Below are positions 55,680 to 64,000 of a DNA stretch of 64,000 nucleotides, piece by piece (position 1 is the first letter of the stretch; every line of letters starts with the position of its first letter). A program made the translations under genes and the position numbers. The DNA comes from Xanthobacter oligotrophicus (GTDB lineage Bacteria > Pseudomonadota > Alphaproteobacteria > Rhizobiales > Xanthobacteraceae). The DNA lies in contig NZ_VTTL01000010.1 in the NCBI RefSeq assembly GCF_008364685.1, positions 234,831 to 298,830 of the forward strand, given 5' to 3'. The notes beneath the pieces are model-generated. The model was not told the DNA's origin and did not search any database. It worked only from the letters and a program-made list of their open reading frames with translations.

Positions 55680-56345
55680 TCACTCCACCAGCAGCAGGGC
55701 GAAGCCGTCATAGCCCTTGGCGCCCACGGTCTGGACGGCGGTGGCGGACAGGCGCGGGTCGCCGCCGGCCAGATCGAAGAAGCGGCGCACGCCGATGACG
55801 TTGGCGTCACTGCTCTCCCCATCCAGCACCTTGCCGCTGCGCACCACATTGTCGCAGATGATGACGGTGCCCGGGCGCGACAGCCTGAGCGCCCAGTGGA
55901 GATAGTCCGGATTGCTGGGCTTGTCGGCGTCGATAAAGATGAGGTCGAACGGACCCTGCCCTTCCGCCTCCAGCGTCGGCAGGGTGTCGATGGCGCGGCC
56001 CACCCGCAGGTCCACCTTGTCGGAAAGGGCGGCGCGGGCAAGGTTGGCGGCTGCCACCTCAGCATGGCGCGGCTCGAATTCGAGTGTCACCAGCTTGCCG
56101 TCCGCAGGCAAAGCGCGGGCGAGGAAGATGGCGCTGTAGCCGCCCAGCGTGCCGATCTCCAGGATGCGCTTCGCCCCGATCATACGGGCGAAGAGATGCA
56201 GCATCTGCCCCTGCGCCGCCGACACGGAGATGGCCGGCAGCCCCGCCGCGGTGGACGCTGCGAGCGCCTGTTCCAGCACCGGATCGTCCGGCAGCAGGCG
56301 CTCGACGATATAGGCGTCCATCTCGGCCCAGAGGGTCGCGCTCAT
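55680..56345 (-). CDS. Class I SAM-dependent O-methyltransferase
   Basis: 221 residues of the caffeoyl-CoA/catechol O-methyltransferase type. SAM site L-E-I-G-T-L-G-G-Y-S-A (about 64-74), L-E-F-E-P, and the metal-binding F-I-D-A-D-K (about 140) with D-N-V-V-R-S-G. The substrate is probably a vicinal-dihydroxy (catechol-like) compound. ATG 56345 follows a GGAGACGGGACC leader. Downstream of the DUF6163 gene on the same strand. Confidence 0.93.
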   Translation of the reverse strand: MSATLWAEMDAYIVERLLPDDPVLEQALAASTAAGLPAISVSAAQGQMLHLFARMIGAKRILEIGTLGGYSAIFLARALPADGKLVTLEFEPRHAEVAAANLARAALSDKVDLRVGRAIDTLPTLEAEGQGPFDLIFIDADKPSNPDYLHWALRLSRPGTVIICDNVVRSGKVLDGESSDANVIGVRRFFDLAGGDPRLSATAVQTVGAKGYDGFALLLVE

Positions 56346-56379
56346 GGTCCCGTCTCCGTGCGTTCCGGGGATTAGTCCG

Positions 56380-56811
56380 TCAGTCCTGGTCGCTCTCGCG
56401 GGCGGCGCGGATGGAGAGCACCGCATAAGCCACCACCAGGGCCAGTTCCACCAGGGTGAAGAGGAGCAGCCGGGTCATGCCCGCGGGCGCCCAAGCGCCG
56501 AACACCACCTGCACCAGCGTGGCGATGAGCCACAGCACCACTGCCCATCCCGCCCTCAGCCACAGCCCGACACCGGCGATGGGATCGACGATGGCGGCCC
56601 AGATGATGGCCGCCTGCGCCGCCATGGGCATGGCCTCGAACCGGCTTTCCGGCCCGTCGCCGATGCCGAGGATCACCGCCCAGTGGATGATGCCCTCGAT
56701 GAGCAGGAAGGCCGCCACGCCGCGCAGGAACAGGAACAGCCGCCGCCGCCAGGGCGTGAGGTTTTCCCACTGGGCGCGGGCGCTGGCATCAATGGGATCG
56801 TAATGGCTCAT
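56380..56811 (-). CDS. DUF6163-type membrane protein
   Basis: 143 residues with four hydrophobic helices and a conserved W-R-R-R-L-F-L-F-L-R-G start, the pattern of DUF6163 proteins in Hyphomicrobiales (family name from memory). Overlaps the stop of the HIBYL-CoA hydrolase gene by 4 bases. Function unknown. Confidence 0.75.
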   Translation of the reverse strand: MSHYDPIDASARAQWENLTPWRRRLFLFLRGVAAFLLIEGIIHWAVILGIGDGPESRFEAMPMAAQAAIIWAAIVDPIAGVGLWLRAGWAVVLWLIATLVQVVFGAWAPAGMTRLLLFTLVELALVVAYAVLSIRAARESDQD

Positions 56812-57878
56812 GCACCGGGTGCCAGTAATTCCAGTTCGTTGGGGATGGGATCGAAATGCGCCGCAATGACGGCGCTGTCCACCTCATCGAGCCTTGAGGG
56901 CTGCCATTTGGGGGCATTGTCGCGGTCCACCAGCACGGCGCGCACGCCCTCGTAGAAGTCGTGTCCGGCCATGACGCGCGTCACCACCCGCAGTTCCAGC
57001 TTCAGGCAGGCACCGAGATCGAGCGCCGCGCCCCGGCGCATCTGCTCCATGGCGATGCACAGGCTGGTGGGGGACCTGAGGCGCATCTCCCGCGCGGTAG
57101 CCGCGGCGAACTCCCCATGGGGTCCGCCCGTGGTCGCAGCCTCATCGAGCGCGGCTAGGATGGCGGACACTTCGGGATGGCCGAACGCGTCGGCAATGAA
57201 ATCGGCGCGGTCGGCGAAGGCGCCCGGCCCCGGATCGATGCGATGGTCGGCAAGAATCTGCTCCACGTCGCCGCCGGCCACGAGGGCGTCCTCCAGCGCG
57301 GGGAAGGCGACGGATGGGACCACATCGGTGGCGAGCCCGCAGTCATAAGCCTCGGCGGCGCGGATGCGGGTGCCGGTCAGCGCCAGAAACACGCCGAATG
57401 CGCCGTGCAGGCGCGGCAGCACATGGGTGCCGCCCACATCCGGGAACAGGCCGATGTTCACTTCCGGCATGGCGAACAGATAGCGATCGCCCGCCACCCG
57501 GTGCGCCCCATGGGCCGAGAGGCCGAAGCCGCCGCCCATGCAGATGCCATCGATCAAAGCCACGTAGGGCTTGGGAAAGCTGCCGATATAGTCGTTGAGG
57601 ACATATTCCTCGCGGAAGAAGCCGAGCGCCTCCTCGGCGTGGCCGGAGAGGCCCAGGTCGTAGATGGAGCGCACGTCGCCGCCGGCGCAGAAGGCCTTTT
57701 CGCCGGAGCCCTTGATGATGACGCGGGTGATGGCGGGATCCTTCGCCCAGGCCCGCAGGCGCGGCAGGATCTCGCGCACCATGGGAAGGTTCAAGGCATT
57801 GAGCGCCTTGGGCCGGTTGAGGGTGATGATGCCGGCCGCGCCCTTCTCTTCCAGCAGAACCTCAGGTTCCGTTGTCAC
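56808..57878 (-). CDS. 3-hydroxyisobutyryl-CoA hydrolase / enoyl-CoA hydratase family protein
   Basis: 356 residues of the crotonase fold. The oxyanion-hole segments are K-A-F-C-A-G-G-D-V-R and C-M-G-G-G-F-G-L-S; the catalytic Glu is in M-P-E-V-N-I-G-L-F-P-D-V-G-G. Length and the extended C-terminal part fit HIBYL-CoA hydrolase (valine breakdown, EC 3.1.2.4) and not the ~260-residue hydratases. Translationally coupled to the DUF6163 gene. Confidence 0.92.
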   Translation of the reverse strand: MTTEPEVLLEEKGAAGIITLNRPKALNALNLPMVREILPRLRAWAKDPAITRVIIKGSGEKAFCAGGDVRSIYDLGLSGHAEEALGFFREEYVLNDYIGSFPKPYVALIDGICMGGGFGLSAHGAHRVAGDRYLFAMPEVNIGLFPDVGGTHVLPRLHGAFGVFLALTGTRIRAAEAYDCGLATDVVPSVAFPALEDALVAGGDVEQILADHRIDPGPGAFADRADFIADAFGHPEVSAILAALDEAATTGGPHGEFAAATAREMRLRSPTSLCIAMEQMRRGAALDLGACLKLELRVVTRVMAGHDFYEGVRAVLVDRDNAPKWQPSRLDEVDSAVIAAHFDPIPNELELLAPGA

Positions 57879-58056
57879 TGCGCCTCTCCCCTTTTGCCGC
57901 CGTCTTGCCGCTGAGCGGTTCCCCCGGCAGGGTTAGACGCGGCCTTGAGCACCGTCAACGCGACTGCGCGCACCTCCGCCGTGCGCGGCTGCACATGCCG
58001 CCCCAGATCGCCCCCAGATCCCCACCCCTCGCGGCTCAGTGCCGGGGCGGGTATAA

Positions 58057-59168
<1,112 letters not shown>

Positions 59169-59169
<1 letters not shown>

Positions 59170-59244
59170 AGCGGTTCCCGCTCCAGATTATTGAGTTTGC
59201 GCATTTTCTTCACGCGAACCGGACTCCACTTCGCTTGAAAATGC
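59169..59244. repeat. Palindromic intergenic element after hemB
   Basis: GAGCGG-TTC-CCGCTC (59169-59183) is followed by GCATTTTC (59201-59208) and GAAAATGC (59237-59244), perfect 8-bp arms around a GC-richer centre. The wording of this element (CACGCGAACCGG, CCACTTCGCTTGAAAATGC) is, from memory, repeated between genes in many Hyphomicrobiales genomes. It may also stop or protect the hemB transcript. Confidence 0.6.
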
Positions 59245-59271
59245 TCTAAAGCCCGCGCCCGGAGATACAAG

Positions 59272-60549
59272 ATGACAGCCCCCGCCGTCGCAGCCAGCGA
59301 CCGCATCGTCGACCCGAACGGCGACCTGCCTGTCACCCTCGCGGATGTGGAGGCGGCGCGGTCGCTGGTGAGCGGCGCGGTGCTGCACACGCCCACCCTC
59401 CACGCCCCGCGCCTGTCCGCTCTCACCGGCGCGGACGTGTATGTGAAATATGAGAATCTCCAGGTCACCGCCTCGTTCAAGGAGCGGGGCGCGCTGGTGA
59501 AGCTGGCGCGCCTCACGCCTGAGGAGGCGCGGCGGGGCGTGGTGGCCATGTCGGCGGGCAACCATGCCCAGGCGGTGGCCTATCACGGCACGCGGCTGAA
59601 GATTTCCACTCTCATCGTCATGCCGGAGACCACCCCGCAGGTGAAGGTGGCCGCCACGGAAGCCTTCGGCGCCGAGGTGGTGCTCTTTGGCGAGACCGTG
59701 GCCGACGCCTTCGAGGAGGCGACGCGCATCTCCAAGGCGCAGGGTCGCATCTTCGTCCACCCCTATGACGACGTGGACGTGATCGCCGGCCAGGGCTCGC
59801 TGGCGTTGGAGATGATTGAGGACGGGCCGGCCTTCGACGCCGTGGTGGTGCCCATCGGCGGCGGCGGGCTCATCGCCGGCATGGCGCTGGCCTTCACCGG
59901 GCGCTCTCCGGCGACGCAGGTGGTGGGGGTCGAGACCCAGCTCTATCCCGCCATGTGGTCCGCCATGACCGGCGAGGCACGCCCCTGCGGCGGGCCGACG
60001 CTGGCCGAGGGCATCGCGGTGCGCGACGTGGGTGTTATCACGTCGCAGATCGTGCGGCGCCTGGTGCCCCACGTGGTGCTGGTGGACGAGACCGCGCTGG
60101 AGCGGGCGGTGAACGCCTTCCTCATGCACCAGAAGACTTTGGCGGAAGGCGCCGGCGCCGCCGGTCTTGCCGCCCTGCTCGCCGAACCCGAGCGCTTCCG
60201 CGGCAAGACGGTGGGTCTGGTGGTCTCCGGCGGCAACATCGACCCGCGCATGATCGCCGGCATCCTGTTGCGCGAGCTGGAGCGGGAAGAGCGCATCGTC
60301 TCCTTCCGGCTCACCATCCTCGACCGGCCGGGCATGCTGGGGCGCATCGCGACGCTGCTCGGCAAGCTCGGCGCCAACATCCTGGAAGTGCATCACCGCC
60401 GCACCTTCCTCGACGTGCCAGCCAAGGGCACGCGCCTCGACCTCACGGTGGAGACCCGCGACCAGGCCCATGCCGAGCTGATCCAGAAGGCGCTGGAGGG
60501 CGAGGGCCTGCCGGTGCAGCGGCTGGGCGCCGGCGGCGCAGATTGGTGA
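59272..60549 (+). CDS. ilvA: Threonine ammonia-lyase
   Basis: 425 residues, PLP-dependent. The PLP-binding Lys is in T-A-S-F-K-E-R-G-A; the phosphate loop is G-G-G-G-L-I-A-G. The C-terminal ~85 residues are a single ACT domain (R-L-T-I-L-D-R-P-G-M-L-G-R-I) that may bind a regulatory amino acid. It converts threonine to 2-oxobutanoate, for isoleucine synthesis or threonine breakdown. Compared with E. coli IlvA it has one ACT domain only, as in many short or catabolic forms. Confidence 0.93.
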   Translation: MTAPAVAASDRIVDPNGDLPVTLADVEAARSLVSGAVLHTPTLHAPRLSALTGADVYVKYENLQVTASFKERGALVKLARLTPEEARRGVVAMSAGNHAQAVAYHGTRLKISTLIVMPETTPQVKVAATEAFGAEVVLFGETVADAFEEATRISKAQGRIFVHPYDDVDVIAGQGSLALEMIEDGPAFDAVVVPIGGGGLIAGMALAFTGRSPATQVVGVETQLYPAMWSAMTGEARPCGGPTLAEGIAVRDVGVITSQIVRRLVPHVVLVDETALERAVNAFLMHQKTLAEGAGAAGLAALLAEPERFRGKTVGLVVSGGNIDPRMIAGILLRELEREERIVSFRLTILDRPGMLGRIATLLGKLGANILEVHHRRTFLDVPAKGTRLDLTVETRDQAHAELIQKALEGEGLPVQRLGAGGADW

Positions 60550-60640
60550 GTTGCGCGGGCGGTGCGGACTGGTGATGCCGTGATCTTGCGCCGCAGGGCG
60601 GCCCACACCACCTGAAGGTGTCGGAAGGAGTCTTCGACCC

Positions 60641-61186
60641 ATGAGCAACACCCGCGACACGTCCCGCGAACAGCCCCCCTACGGCTATCCGGACGGTGCG
60701 CGTCCAAACGCCTACGATCCGGTGGCGCAGCCGGAATATTTCGAGGGCGTGCTCTCCCGCCGCCTCATGGCCTTCCTCGTCGATGCCATGATCGTCGTCG
60801 GCGCGGTGGTGCTCTTCTATTTGTTCGTCCTGGTGATGGGGCTGGTGACGTTCGGCCTGAGCTGGATCGCCTTCTTCTTCATCTGGCCGACCTTCGTGAT
60901 CGTGGCGCTGGCCTACAATGCCATCACCCTCGGCTCGCCGGCCTCGGCGACGCTGGGCATGCGACTCATGGATATCGAGGTGCGCACCTGGTATGGCGCG
61001 CCCTGCTATTCCGTGCTGGGCGCAGTGCATGCGGTGTGCTTCTGGGTGTCGGTTTCCCTATTCACCCCGTTCGTGCTGCTGGTCGCCCTGTTCAACGACC
61101 GGCGCCGGCTGCTGCACGATTTCCTCGTGGGCACGGTGGTGGTGAACAACGCCATCCGCGCAGACGCCCTGCGATACAGGCGTTGA
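60641..61186 (+). CDS. RDD family membrane protein
   Basis: 181 residues. Three to four hydrophobic helices begin with S-R-R-L-M-A-F-L-V-D-A-M-I-V, the R-x-x-A-x-x-x-D pattern that names the family. T-L-G-M-R-L-M-D-I-E is the second conserved block. Function of the family is not settled; some members are ion antiporters. 80 bases before bpt. Confidence 0.9.
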   Translation: MSNTRDTSREQPPYGYPDGARPNAYDPVAQPEYFEGVLSRRLMAFLVDAMIVVGAVVLFYLFVLVMGLVTFGLSWIAFFFIWPTFVIVALAYNAITLGSPASATLGMRLMDIEVRTWYGAPCYSVLGAVHAVCFWVSVSLFTPFVLLVALFNDRRRLLHDFLVGTVVVNNAIRADALRYRR

Positions 61187-61266
61187 TTTTTGGCCGCAGG
61201 CACACCTTCGCCTTTGACCTCGTCCCGCCCAGCGGCGATGCTGTCTTTTCCTGAGGCAAAGACGTC

Positions 61267-62016
61267 GTGAGCGAGCACCCGCGCGATACACCCCAATTCT
61301 ATCTGACCGCGCCATCCCCCTGCCCCTACCTGCCGGGACGGGAGGAGCGGAAGGTGTTCACGCACCTTGTGGGCGACAAGGCCGCCAGCCTCAACGACGT
61401 GCTCACCCAGGGCGGGTTCCGGCGCAGCCAGTCCATTGCCTACCGCCCGGCGTGCGAGGGCTGCAAGGCTTGCGTTTCAGTGCGGATCTGCGTGGACGAC
61501 TTCACGCCAAGCCGCAGCTTCCGCCGGGTCCAGGCGGACAATGCCGACCTCATCGGCCAGATCAAGCCGGCGACCCCCACCTCAGAGCAGTACGCCCTGT
61601 TCCGCAGCTACGTCACCGGCCGGCATGGCACCGGCGGCATGGCCGACATGAGCGTGCTCGACTACGCCATGATGGTGGAGGACACCCATGTCCACACCCG
61701 CCTCGTGGAATACCGCAAGCGCGGGCCGGACAGCCGCATCATCCCCCGCGGCACCGGCGACCTCATGGCCGTGGCGCTGACGGACGTGCTCACCGACGGC
61801 CTGTCCATGGTGTATTCCTTCTACAACCCCCAGGTGCACGACCGCTCCCTGGGCACCTTCCTGATCCTCGACCACATCACGCGGGCGCGGCAGATGGGGC
61901 TGCCCTATGTCTATCTCGGCTATTGGGTTCAGGGCTCGCGCAAGATGGATTATAAGCGCCGCTACCTGCCCCAGGAGCGCCTGACGCCGCACGGCTGGGA
62001 GCGGGTGGAGAAATAG
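61267..62016 (+). CDS. bpt: Aspartate/glutamate leucyltransferase (L/F-transferase type Bpt)
   Basis: 249 residues. Transfers Leu from tRNA to N-terminal Asp or Glu, marking proteins for ClpS/ClpAP degradation. The N-terminus has C-P-Y-L-P-G-R-E and [11 protein letters not shown]; the C-terminal acyltransferase part has [13 protein letters not shown] and [17 protein letters not shown], typical of the Ate1/Bpt family. Start is GTG 61267. Confidence 0.95.
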   Translation: MSEHPRDTPQFYLTAPSPCPYLPGREERKVFTHLVGDKAASLNDVLTQGGFRRSQSIAYRPACEGCKACVSVRICVDDFTPSRSFRRVQADNADLIGQIKPATPTSEQYALFRSYVTGRHGTGGMADMSVLDYAMMVEDTHVHTRLVEYRKRGPDSRIIPRGTGDLMAVALTDVLTDGLSMVYSFYNPQVHDRSLGTFLILDHITRARQMGLPYVYLGYWVQGSRKMDYKRRYLPQERLTPHGWERVEK

Positions 62017-62038
62017 CCCCATCGGGGCGCCGGGGGGC

Positions 62039-62722
62039 ATGCGCGTGGGCTATTTCAGCAATTCCGTCAATATCTTCCTCGCCGTCTTCGCCGCCCTCTT
62101 CCCCATTGTGAACCCGCTCGGCGGGGCGCCGATCTTCCTCAATTTCGTGCGCGGCTGCACCTCGCAGACGCGGGAACTGCTGGCCCGCAGCGTCGCCGTG
62201 TACGGCTTCCTGCTGCTTTTGGGCTCGCTGATCATCGGCGCGCAGGTGCTCTTGTTCTTCGGCATCACCTTGCCGGTGCTGCGGGTCGCCGGCGGCGTGG
62301 TGGTGACCTCGGTGGGCTGGAACCTGCTGCATCAGGGCGACGAGCCGGCTGAGCGCGCCAACGGCACGCCGTTGGACGAGGCCCACGCCAAGGACCAGGC
62401 CTTCTATCCCCTGACCCTGCCGCTCACGGTGGGCCCCGGCTCCATCGCCACCACCATCGCGCTGGCCGCCAGCCACAAGTCCACCTTCGAGACCGATCTG
62501 GCCATGTCCCTGTCGTCCCTCATCGGGGCGGTGGCGGGGCTCATCGCGGTGGCGCTGACCGTCTATTTCGCCTTCCGGGAAGCGCCCACCATCGAGCGGG
62601 TGCTGGGCAAGAACGGCACCAACGTGTTGGTGCGTCTGTTCGCCTTCATCCTGTTCGCCATCGGGGTGCAGATCATCTGGCTCGGCGCCCGCGACCTGCT
62701 CGGCGAGATCCCGGGGCGCTGA
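62039..62722 (+). CDS. MarC family membrane protein
   Basis: 227 residues with six hydrophobic helices. The family block F-P-I-V-N-P-L-G-G-A-P-I-F is at about 22-34 and P-L-T-L-P-L-T-V-G-P-G-S-I-A at about 123-136 (UPF0056/MarC). Function unknown despite the multiple-antibiotic-resistance name. It starts 22 bases after bpt. Confidence 0.92.
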   Translation: MRVGYFSNSVNIFLAVFAALFPIVNPLGGAPIFLNFVRGCTSQTRELLARSVAVYGFLLLLGSLIIGAQVLLFFGITLPVLRVAGGVVVTSVGWNLLHQGDEPAERANGTPLDEAHAKDQAFYPLTLPLTVGPGSIATTIALAASHKSTFETDLAMSLSSLIGAVAGLIAVALTVYFAFREAPTIERVLGKNGTNVLVRLFAFILFAIGVQIIWLGARDLLGEIPGR

Positions 62723-62825
62723 GGCCGCCGGCCGAACAGGGCAGTCATACCGTCGCAGCTATGCCGCAGTGCCCCGCCCCCTGCTAGAAGACCGGGAATC
62801 CCCCGCGCCTCAGGCAGGAGTTCCC

Positions 62826-63863
62826 ATGTCCCAACCGAACCACCCCATCCGCCGCGTCGCCGTGATCGGAGCCGGGACCATCGGCGCGAGCTGGGCCGCG
62901 CTGTTCCTGTCGCGCGGGCTCGACGTGGTGGTGAGCGACCCCGCGCCCGGCGCGGCCGAGGCCACCCAGCGCCTCATCTCCGCCGCCTGGCCGATCCTGA
63001 TGGAACTGGGCGGCGAAGGCGCGATCGATCCCACCAGCTGGCGCTTCGAGCCCGACCCCGTGAAGGCGGTGGCGGGCGTCGACTTCGTGCAGGAGAACGC
63101 GCCCGAGCGCTACGAGCTGAAGCAGAAGCTGTTTCCCGCCATCGATGCGGTACTCCCTCCGGAGGTGGTGATCGCGTCATCCTCCTCCGGCCTGCTGGTG
63201 AGCCGCATCGCCGAAGGCTGCCGGCATCCAGAGCGCTGCATCATCGGCCACCCCTTCAATCCGCCGCACCTCATTCCTCTGGTGGAGGTGGTTGGCGGCG
63301 AGAAGGCGAGCCGCGCCGCCATCGACACCGCAATGGACTTCTACCGGGCCATGGGCAAGCACCCCATCGAGATCCACAAGGAGGTCGCCGGCCACGTGGC
63401 CAACCGCCTGCAGGCAGCGCTTTGGCGCGAAGCCATCCATCTGGTGGAGCAGGGCGTGGTCTCGGTGGCGGACGTGGATGCGGCCGTGTCGGAAGGCCCC
63501 GGCCTGCGCTGGGCGCTGATGGGCCAGCACATGACCTTCCACCTGGGCGGCGGCGAAGGCGGCCTTGCCCATTTCATGCACCACCTGCTGCCGGCGGTGG
63601 AAACCTGGTGGGACGATCTCGGCGCGCCGAACGTCACGCCGGAGCTTCAGGCCAGGCTTGTCGAGGGCGTGAAGGCGGAAGCCGCCGGCCGCTCCATCGC
63701 CGAGCTGGCGCAGCGACGCGACACGCTGCTGACGCAGATCGTGTCGCTGAAGCGCGCCCATGACACGGTCGAGGAGAAGCAGGACCTGAGCGAACGGCTC
63801 GACGAGGCGCTGGAGGAAAGCTTCCCGGCCAGCGATCCGGTGGCTGTGCATAAGGTGGACTGA
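62826..63863 (+). CDS. 3-hydroxyacyl-CoA dehydrogenase family protein
   Basis: 345 residues. The NAD site is V-I-G-A-G-T-I-G-A-S-W-A; the catalytic region has S-S-S-S-G-L and G-H-P-F-N-P-P-H-L-I-P-L-V-E-V-V; and E-V-A-G-H-V-A-N-R-L-Q-A-A-L follows. This arrangement is closest to the L-carnitine dehydrogenase / L-gulonate dehydrogenase-like subgroup rather than fatty-acid oxidation enzymes. An added C-terminal tail ends in L-D-E-A-L-E-E-S-F-P-A-S-D-P-V-A-V. CAGGAG precedes the ATG at 62826. Confidence 0.9.
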   Translation: MSQPNHPIRRVAVIGAGTIGASWAALFLSRGLDVVVSDPAPGAAEATQRLISAAWPILMELGGEGAIDPTSWRFEPDPVKAVAGVDFVQENAPERYELKQKLFPAIDAVLPPEVVIASSSSGLLVSRIAEGCRHPERCIIGHPFNPPHLIPLVEVVGGEKASRAAIDTAMDFYRAMGKHPIEIHKEVAGHVANRLQAALWREAIHLVEQGVVSVADVDAAVSEGPGLRWALMGQHMTFHLGGGEGGLAHFMHHLLPAVETWWDDLGAPNVTPELQARLVEGVKAEAAGRSIAELAQRRDTLLTQIVSLKRAHDTVEEKQDLSERLDEALEESFPASDPVAVHKVD

Positions 63864-63875
63864 GGACAAGCCGGC

Positions 63876-64000
63876 CCCCCCCCCCCCGGGGGGGGGGGGG
63901 GGGCGGGGGGGGGGGGGGGGCCGCGCCCTCCGCCGCGGGCTGGCGCGGGGGCGGGGGGGGGCGGCCCCGGGCTCCCCCGTGCGCGGCCGGTCGGGGGACT
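63876..64000. other. Low-complexity G/C runs, probably an assembly artefact
   Basis: After the last gene the sequence turns into runs of 13 C and then many G, interrupted by single bases, and stays abnormally G/C-only to the end. Natural homopolymers of this size are not expected in such a genome; this looks like a degraded contig end. Confidence 0.85.

Overview
The window is high-GC, densely coded DNA that I read as an alphaproteobacterial chromosome of the order Hyphomicrobiales, most likely Xanthobacteraceae-like (inference, no search run). The supporting signs are the gene orders rlpA-dac-tmk-holB-metG and yajC-secD-secF-Mth938-phytoene synthase-like, two LexA boxes of the alphaproteobacterial direct-repeat type (GTTC-N7-GTTC), a DUF1127 microprotein, an Mg-type HemB and TrmFO. 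The last ~130 bases are long G and C runs and look like a degraded contig end.

Region by region: 1-7805 holds a conserved minus-strand housekeeping cluster (rlpA, dac-like, tmk, holB, metG, tatD). A biotin transporter gene (bioY) and a small lipoprotein gene sit between metG and tatD. A tRNA-Ser(UGA) lies at 8053-8142.

8427-20912 is the most unusual part. Seven genes in two converging groups encode a CHASE2 membrane protein, a FecR-like exported protein, two caspase-fold (C14) proteins, a CHAT-domain protease, a helical-repeat protein and a trypsin-like zymogen. All have N-terminal export or membrane signals, and most neighbours overlap by 4 bases. The catalytic residues of all four proteases are intact. 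Both caspases keep the acidic residues that give metacaspases Arg/Lys specificity, and the trypsin would be activated by a cut after Lys115. I propose an envelope-located protease cascade.

21012-30814 carries envelope proteins of unknown function, a DUF2157-DUF4401-GDYXXLXY operon, an FAD monooxygenase/SMP-30 pair, glucokinase and a LysE exporter. 30919-38212 holds gyrA and the divergent SOS genes ssb and uvrA. 38741-46832 contains the DUF1127 gene, trmFO, a kinase-like/AMP-binding-C-like fusion, the Sec accessory operon with two homologues of complex I assembly factors, and a CinA-type amidase.

46862-52484 has recQ and a coupled pair: a pyruvate phosphate dikinase-like protein lacking its PEP domain, and a DUF47/PhoU-like partner. 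52505-63863 is mixed metabolism: FmdB-type zinc ribbon, a TrpC-like protein with lost catalytic residues, a Rieske ferredoxin, SDR, O-methyltransferase, HIBYL-CoA hydrolase, hemB, threonine deaminase, RDD, Bpt, MarC and a 3-hydroxyacyl-CoA dehydrogenase-like enzyme. Several proteins here have altered active sites.
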